Shown here piece by piece: positions 56,041-64,000 of a DNA stretch of 64,000 nucleotides (positions are counted from its first letter, which is position 1; the number at the start of each line of letters is the position of its first letter). Where the stretch lies: positions 1 to 64,000 of the forward strand of contig NW_025938090.1 in NCBI RefSeq assembly GCF_000764305.2, in the 5' to 3' direction. Under the pieces are notes generated by a model. It ran no database searches, was not told the origin of the DNA, and saw only the letters and a list, made by a program, of their open reading frames with translations. Both the position numbers and the translations under genes were made by a program. This stretch comes from Hyalella azteca. Its lineage: Eukaryota; Arthropoda; Malacostraca; Amphipoda; Hyalellidae.

Positions 56041-58690
56041 TCCTCAGCGAACAAACGACAAACGAATTGTCGGTGGCTGGGCACGGGTCGTGACCGTGGA
56101 CAATTTGTTTGTCGCTGGCACGAGTGAAGAAAAAACACAAATGAATTCCGGGGCCGTGGTTGCCTGCACATTTCGTGCGGGTTTGCGTCGATGCATCGCA
56201 TACCTGCAGCAGCAAGTTTGATCGAGCGGCAGCTGCAGGAATGAGGTTTTCTTGAAAATAAATTTGTTGGAGTCTCTTGTATAATGAAGTTTCAATCGTC
56301 ACAGCAAAGTTTGATCAAGTCGTACATGAATGAAGGGAGTTTTTCAATTAAAAAACAATACCTTTCTTTGAAAAGTTTATCAGCCATTCATTTTTTCATT
56401 TTCAGTGCAATTTCACTCGAACAATTATTTTTCTACTTTAGATGTTTTGTTTCACCGTCTCTATTTTTTAGCTCTGAATATATAGTCTGACTTAAGCTTT
56501 ATCAGTATAGCTATGCGTTCGTAATCAAAGGGTTATTGCACATGTATTGAGCCAATGGATCGACTAAATATTAGGAGCTAAATTCTTGTTTGTAACGTAG
56601 AATCCGAAGACCCTTTTAGGTACGTCTTCTTGCTCAACTCTCGTTTTCGAGCCTGAATTCGACCGTCCGGCTTGGAACTCCTTTCGAGTTGAACACTAGA
56701 AATGGTTCCGAATGACACACAAATTGATGACTCGGCAAAGATTTTATCAGAATTTAAATTAAATTATAAAATTTTGAATGGAACTAACAATGAAATTAGT
56801 TAAAATTGATATGAATTGTGGCATTTGAAGATCGCTCATAGCCAACGTATCTTGAGCGCGCCAGACTCCAGGTTTGGGATTTGCCGCTCCACCGACGCTG
56901 CGCCTGGTGGCGTGTGCAGAGGCCGGCTCCAGGCGGTTGACGGCTCTGTTAAGCAGAGATTGTTTGTTGCTTTGCGGTGATGTTGATCAGAAGTCACGCG
57001 AGTGAGTGTCTACCCTCAAATGCGAGGCCATAAATGCCTGCAATAACTTTCGGTGCGGCCATGAGTGACGCTGCCGTGGATTTCTAGGGCTACACGCGTC
57101 GGGCGGAGAGGGAACTGCCGAGTTGCAAGAATGTGTTCAGAAGTTGGGACCAAATTGGTCCCACCTTCTCTTGGTCCGTCCGTAAAAAACATGAATAATC
57201 ACAGCACTTATGTTCTGATCAGGCAAAATAAGACGCTTGAAATGTGTGGAAGGAAGGCTCAGTGAAAAAAGGACTCCCTCACTTAAATAATCTAAATTTC
57301 ATTCTCTGATAAAATATATGCATGTGTCGTGCCCAAATCGCAGAATTGCTGATTATATGGAATCTGTTGCCAGTTTACTGATTCTGTGGAATCAGCATTT
57401 CGTTGCTGAATCACAAAATCGGACGTTAGAGTTAGAGTTATAACATAAATCGACAGTTAGAGGTAGAAAAGGTTTGTTCAAGTTCGGTCAAGTTACTTTA
57501 TATTTAAATATTAAAAAAAAATTGGCTGACTAACAAACCCCCAGATTCATACACACAACAGAACATTTATTCATTTCTCACAACGTTTCTCATTTCATTC
57601 ATACACATTTCTCACAACGAAATCATAATAAGCGTTAAAAAGAAGAGATTCGCTGAACTATAGTCTGTTTTAACAATCTCATTCTGATCGTCAAAAATTA
57701 TATCTAATTATACCAGCCTCTTGAATCTCAATGATACCATGCAAAGTTATTGCTTCTGACAATAGACGAAAATGCGTTGTGTAAGTCCTCGACCAATATT
57801 CGCCACAAACGTCACTTCAGAGTAAAAAAAGTGGCATTTAAATTCATATAGTTCAGTCGTCACCATGTAGCAGAATCATCGATTGAAGATGAAAAATGCG
57901 GATTTTACCTCGTTGCTCGATACTTAATACAAACATCGCTAGAGAACAAAAGATGTCGCACAGCTCATCGTCAAAGTCGTCACAAGCATCGCTATGGCGA
58001 GTGCAGTCGAGCGTTCAACTGAAACCTTATGTCGGGCAGCCTATGCCAATGTTTATGTAATGAAGTCATTCTGATGCCCCGTTCACGTCGAGCGGCGAGA
58101 GAACACGAGCACTGCTATGGCCGGCCTCTTCTGTGATGCAACATGGCGATCAAAATTAAGGCGCTTCTCGCGAATATTATGCTCTTCATTTGCAATGATA
58201 ATTCCAAACCTCGCGCTGAATATGCCATCTGTGGCTGTGTACTAGTAATTTAACGTGAGCATCTGCATGTTTAACTCCTGCTCCAATTTATGAGGTCCCT
58301 CGAGTCGAACACGCTACATAATCTTGTTTTGAAGAGAACAATCGGGTGCTTATGTCATGATGAATTGCGAGTGTGCAGGCAGTTTTCTGAGATTGAATAT
58401 TTTTACTTCACACTGTATATGCAAGGCGATGAGATACTTATTCATGTCTTTGGAGGCTCAGTTCAAATACATTGAACTGCGTCGTATGTTGGGCAGTTTA
58501 TCCTTCCAACAAGGTTAAAATTTGATTCAGGAATGTTCTCTAGAAAAAAACTTTCTTTAATAGGCTTGGAGCCACCGTTGCGTTTGTGATTTAATTGAAT
58601 TTCTGACTGAATGGCATTAGCCTGAGGTGAGGAGATTAATTTTCAATTCGCATCATTTATTTTGTGGACAAACAAGCCGACAATTTATAT
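56041..58690. other. No gene recognised
   Basis: GC-richer stretches at 56,040-56,230 and 56,850-57,140 keep short frames open on both strands but show no recognisable domain or splice structure. Confidence 0.4.
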
Positions 58691-58692
58691 AG

Positions 58693-58865
58693 TAAAATAG
58701 AGTATAGTATAGTATAGTATAGTATAGTATAGTATAGTATAGTATAGTATAGTATAGTATAGTATAGTATAGTATAGTATAGTATAGTATAGTATAATCT
58801 AGCATAGCATAGTATTGCTTAGCATAGCATTGCATTGTATTGCATTATATAGAGTACAGTACAAT
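58693..58865. repeat. (TATAG)n microsatellite
   Basis: About 20 uninterrupted pentamers at 58,697-58,797, decaying into catag/ttgca variants to about 58,865. The 60-codon minus-strand frame is a translation of the repeat. Confidence 0.95.
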
Positions 58866-61800
58866 ATAGTATTCATTTGTATCTTGAATTTGTTTACATC
58901 CGAATTATTCTCTAAAATTTATCTAGGCAATTTCTGTGCAGAACGAAACAACTCTTATACATCAAAACGCTGTTCGTAAAATATTCACACAAACAAGTTG
59001 AAAATTTCAAACATTACCATGAACTCATTCGTGTTTCTCTTCATCAATAAATCAGTTGTGTTTGGGTCGATAATTCGTTTCTCCTCTGAATATCCTCGTA
59101 ATTTGTAATTGTTGTAATTGCAACATGACGAGGCTAATCAATTAAAAAAAACTTTGGTTTTCCAAAAAAAAGCAAATACTTTCATTGTCTGCTTCTGATT
59201 GGGAAAAAATTCATTAATCCTTCCACAGTTTGCTCGCCCCTGCAGCTTAATGAGTCCATCAGCGCAGTAGCAGCAACAACTGTCGGTGAAGGAGCAGACA
59301 TAAAATTTGACGAACGCCTCCCTTGCAACAATCGGACTCCGCCCAACAACTCGCACAAACTTTGTAAGCTTTTCCGCATACAAAACTCGAGCGCCTGGCC
59401 TGCCGGGCATGATTTATTGCACCGCTCCAGAATACATAAACGCGCTTAACATTAAAATGCAGAGCATCTGCGGCTGCCGTCTGCGGCGTGGGTGTCGTGC
59501 TGTATATCGTTCTCTTGTTTTAAGGCTTAACTTCTTCTGGGGACATTCTTTCAAAATTCGCTAAGTGAACGTAAGTATTTACGCTCTATTTTCTATAATT
59601 GGTGGATTTTGCTTGAAAAGCCGTCAATGATTGGCTAATGAACTTACGATCTCTTAAATTTTTTTGAAAGTATAGGCCCTTGTCCTGGCAGAAGTACCAG
59701 CAGTTCAACATGGACCATTGATATAACCTCGATAATCTTCTCACATCTTGCCGAACCAATAGTATTTATGTACTTGGTCGAAAAAATATTTTCGTCTGTT
59801 GCACGTTAAAACTATATTTTACAATCAGTAACGCAAAGTATGCTTGCGGAATGACCTTGATATTGATATTGTCTATAGATCAAAACATTACCACTGACGT
59901 TCAAAATTATGGAATCTTTGATTGATTTTAATTGAGTACTATAAATTTAGCACTTAGCTAACACTAGCTAAGCATCGCTTGTAAATCTCTTAATAAAACT
60001 TACTAAAATGATAAGTGGAAAGTGAGCCTTCAGAAAGTAATTACATATTATACTTTATTTTCTGACGTGTTTGATAATTATGCGAGGTCTGAAAATGAAT
60101 GAAAATTATCAGCAAATTACTCGTTCGTGTTCTGCTGAATCATCTTCAATTACTGCAATCTGAACACACTTGGCTCATAGTGGATTACGGATCAGCGAAT
60201 GTGGGCTGTGGGCATTTAACGGAAGTTAAACAACTATCCGAAACAGAAATTCTTCTTATTATTATCATGTTATTTCATTATTTGGTCATTGTCGAATTAA
60301 TATTTTTATACAAATAAAGAATATTAATGTGTATCCGGCTGATCTCTGATAACAGGATAAATTAAGGCCCTAGAATATATTTCATTTTACCACGATTTGC
60401 TTGACACCACATCCCGCTAAAGCGTTGGCGTGAGCAGAAGCAGCGGGAGACAATAAATGTTTCATGTTGTATAGTACAAATTGCTGTGGCTCAAATTACT
60501 TCCAAGTGCAGAAGTGTCCTGAAGTGTACTATACTATGTAGTCTAACTAAGTGTACTATACTATGCAGTTATTCACGAGCAGAATGCACACATAAAATGA
60601 TTACGTACCTACCATGCCCATTGTTGTGCCTCCTACGCACACTCGATGGGTGAATCATTCACAACCTGCGCTGGCTGCCAGGCTGTGAAAGAGAATTTCT
60701 GCGTGTGTATGAAGGCGCGAACTAAATCAACAATATTATTGAATAAACAAAACTCGAAGCCGAGCCAAACCGCGTGGGCAAGCGGAGAGAGGTTCGATTG
60801 AGGGCTTGGGTGACTTGCTATTGTGACCAATGAGATCGTTTCTGGATGCGGTAATCCTAAAAAAACGGCATTATAATTTTGATCATTTACTATTTTTAGT
60901 TTTCAGAGCCTAGCCACTGAATAAATTGTACTTATTACCTTGATATTACAATATTGTCATATAACAGTCTACAGTCAAATAGGTTGTAATATCTGTTATC
61001 GCTTTGATTGGCTGTGAAACTCAATGTTTTCCATGAAGTTCTACAGAAAAAAATTGTATATTTTCTAGGATATGACGGGCAGTTTTTACGTGGCCCTTGC
61101 AACAGCTTTGGTCCGAGACCCATTGCGTTTCTTGAGTAGCGGCACAATTATTTTGAAGTCCTTGGCGAGCTCGAGAGCCTTCAGGTATGTCGAGAGCCCT
61201 CGGGACGTCGCGACCGTGACGAACCGGGTCCCAGTTCAAGCGAACATTTCTTTTGCGGCCATTGCGGATAGTGAGGAAAAAATGTTATGGTGTGAAAATA
61301 ATTTGATATAATGAATAATTTATTTATTTATTTGAATGATGTTAAAAGCTGGAGTAGGAGTCTTATAGCTTCACAATGTATTTTAACTAAGCAAACAAGC
61401 ACGACAGCGATTTCAAGGGCCGTGACCGCAGCTCTATTGAGAGCAGAAGTTCCCGAGGTTTCTGTTGTTGCCAATGAGATTCGGGCAAACACTTGAAGAA
61501 TTTGCCACACTGCCTGAGTGGACACAATTTGCATCGGGGAAAAACAGCCGTCGCTCAACTCGAGACCAGAATTGCTTAGGAATTAAATCCGTGCCATTTG
61601 ATTTCCTTCAAAATTTAATGGGCGAATAAAATTTTATTTCGTTTGATGAACATTTCAAGGTAAATTTGTTTGTTCTGGAGGCATGTAATGATTTGAAGGA
61701 AGTTTTGCTCATAATATTTTCGTTTTCAGTGTGAGCGTTCTGAGCAAATTTGACTTTAAATGCTGCCAAGCTCGAATGATTCATCTCATCTTTCCAACGC

Positions 61801-64000
61801 AGCAGCATTTTAGACGTTGAAGCTTTCTTTTTCACTCCTTAAATGTTGGTAATGGTTATTACTTTTGAATAATGAAAAATTCTAATAATAAGTATGAATA
61901 CATTTTAAGATCAATGACAATGGATTTGGAAATTTTAATATCTTCACCCCTACATCTACGACTTCTCTGTTTTTTTATTCCATTTTTTCATGTCCGTCGG
62001 ACCATCATTCTCGTATGACTGATTTGTTTGCGTTATCAGTCGCATCACTTGTTTCTCGGCATGGGTTCGCTTATGTTAACGGATGAACGAGACGTACAGA
62101 TCTTTAATGACAGACTATGAACAATTACAAAGTTTTTTACGAGGTTCTGTTCATTTGTAACTCTAAGCCCCAGGGAGTGATCAACTATGGATGTGAGATG
62201 CTATCTCGACCGCAATTGCAACCCTTCGATTGCTACTCTTCGGATGATAGAAGAATGCGGAATATGGCTGGTCGATCGGTTGTCGGAGGCACATCTCAAG
62301 ACTAGTCTATAAACCGAATCATTTCTTTAAACTGCTTCACTTATTTTATTCCATATACAAAATTTTTGCACACGTGCTTCTTTACAATAACCTTGAAATT
62401 TTATACATTTTTAATCGAAGCGCAACCACAACAAATAGTCAACGTTCGTATGCTGTTGTCTCATAGTGGAGGCGAGTTCTTTCAAACTTCATGCACCACC
62501 GCCTCCATTTGATAGTTTCATAAAAGGTTGATCATAGTTTATAGCTTTTCACTGTAGAGATAACAGTGATTTTATACATGAATTTAGCTTTTATTTAAAT
62601 TCTTTTCGGGATGCGAACATGTGGAGCACGTGAGATCCAAAAATCTATATTTTTGAGAACTCCAGCCAGTCACACGACAGGGGAAAATCTACTAAGAAGA
62701 ATCGGAATCATAATCGCTGTTCTAGAAAGACGAAAGTTTGTATTCATAAGAATATTACTCTTGCAAGACTTAAGTCGAACTTGTACATATTGTAATATTT
62801 AGAACTCTTAAATACTTTATTTTTCTTCTTATGTGCAGCTCCATGTGCAAAGTCTTCAGCCGAGTCGCCCAGAGGACATATGTGTCTGGCAGATCTCCAC
62901 ACTCCTCCTTGCAAGTAGTTTGTAGTGAATGGTTAGATGCTTGTGATGCTCCCACTGCGATTTTAAACAGTTTTTGATTCGATTCGGCATTACTTAAAGA
63001 AAAAGTGGGCACCAAGTGGAGGACATGTTTGTCAGCGTTCCGAAATTTGATGGATTATTAAAATTATTCAATGATAAACTCATTCATTAAATGCACAATT
63101 TTATGCATTGCGATGTTTTTCAGAATCAGGAAGGTAGGAATACGTTATCAGAAGCTGCAGTGGCACTATTGATATTTTCAAAAACATTACAAGCGTAGAT
63201 TGAAACAGGAAACATGGAGGAATTATGACGAATTTATTTTCATAAGAAAGTCAATTCATTCGCATTGCGGGCGCCTTTCACTACCAGTATAAACGTAAAG
63301 TCGTAATTGCTAAAACCGAGCGTCCAAATTACAATTATTTATGTTGTTCTTCACTCGATCCTTTAGTCGATATTGTTGGTGATAAGGCGTCACAGGGAAA
63401 AAATAATGGCAGTTATTTTTCTCACGACCGAAGTACGTGAAGCCTTATCCCTTTTCTATTCTTCATTATTGCTTGGGAGCTCACTCATCGATTTTCTTCG
63501 AATTATTTACGTTAGAGTGCATGTTCGCTCTAACTTTGATATGGAGAACACAGACTCCGATGTTATTTCCTGAGCTTATCAGGTGATCGTATCCCGTACT
63601 TCCTGGCTCCATTGCTATTGCTAAGAGGAAGTTTAAAACTCCTTGCCTAGTTTAGAATAATTGAGTTCTTCCATAAACCTAAACTTATTAAACGTTACTT
63701 GACTCAGTCCTTCCTCCTACAAGTTTTCTCATAAAAAATTGCATCGTAATTGCCTCTTAAACTTGCAGATTTTTAACCAATTTTTTGCATATGAGACCAC
63801 ATTGAGATGTTGTTTCTCAATCATATAGCCAGCCCAATGTATTTATTAGCTGATTCTTTGAATGATGCGAGCTGTTGCCTTCGTTCCTCGAATACCTGCA
63901 ACTCTTCTGGAAGGAACAATTACATGGAGGACATTAATGAACTTTTACGATACCTACATTCATCAACTCTGGTCTGCTTCTCAATCGTTCAGCTCAGAAA
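58866..64000. other. No gene recognised
   Basis: Short open frames at 59.1-59.6, 61.0-61.6 and 62.6-63.6 kb have no recognisable domains. A small duplication (aagtgtactatactatgyagt) lies at about 60,523 and 60,550. No RNA gene or element was identified. Confidence 0.4.

Noticed and set aside
58653..58835. 60-codon tyrosine-rich peptide
   Set aside because: Translation of the (TATAG)n microsatellite.

Overview
This is repeat-rich, AT-rich arthropod nuclear DNA, most likely from a decapod crustacean. The evidence is a split secreted C-type lectin gene with canonical GT-AG introns, a tRNA-derived SINE family with a (TTA)n tail, Penelope-like, mariner, Harbinger-like and non-LTR element remnants, a (TTAGG)n-type telomeric tract, and many minisatellites. 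Nothing looks bacterial, viral or organellar. Most long open frames in the window are periodic minisatellite translations, transposon remnants or chance frames. I recognise only one host gene with confidence.

Layout. 1-9.8 kb: intergenic DNA with a SINE (1.5 kb), a decayed mariner transposase fragment (2.0-2.3 kb), a 24-bp minisatellite, a complex repeat module (4.4-5.9 kb) that recurs inverted at 18.9-20.2 kb, and a Penelope GIY-YIG endonuclease fragment (6.6-7.0 kb). 10.1-13.0 kb: a four-exon C-type lectin gene on the minus strand, 216 codons plus stop, with a signal peptide and all the structural cysteines but without the classical Ca2+/sugar motifs. 13-24 kb: mostly featureless sequence, a 17-bp minisatellite, a second SINE, the inverted partner of the 4.4-kb module, and about 2.3 diverged tandem copies of a ~0.87-kb satellite-like unit. 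23.9-24.3 kb: a perfect Nextera mate-pair junction adapter flanked by inverted Penelope sequence, i.e. an assembly or library artefact. 24.3-26.9 kb: a broken, internally deleted non-LTR retrotransposon on the minus strand. 27-46 kb: minisatellites separated by unremarkable DNA, plus two weak candidate exons or genes (34.9 and 36.5 kb). 46-48.4 kb: an internally deleted mariner, a palindromic AT cluster and a Penelope-like element meeting an inverted second copy at its reverse-transcriptase domain. 49.9-56 kb: more arrays, one of which is split by a complete 713-bp terminal-inverted-repeat transposon carrying a MADF-domain ORF. 56-64 kb: only a (TATAG)n microsatellite stands out.

There is no operon-like cooperation here: the lectin acts alone and the rest is mobile or tandem DNA. 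The most consequential observation for users of this sequence is the adapter at 24,082-24,119. The most biologically interesting are the MADF/TIR element inside a minisatellite, the Penelope head-to-head structure with its hammerhead-like terminal motif, and the lectin with its cysteine-rich N-terminal module.
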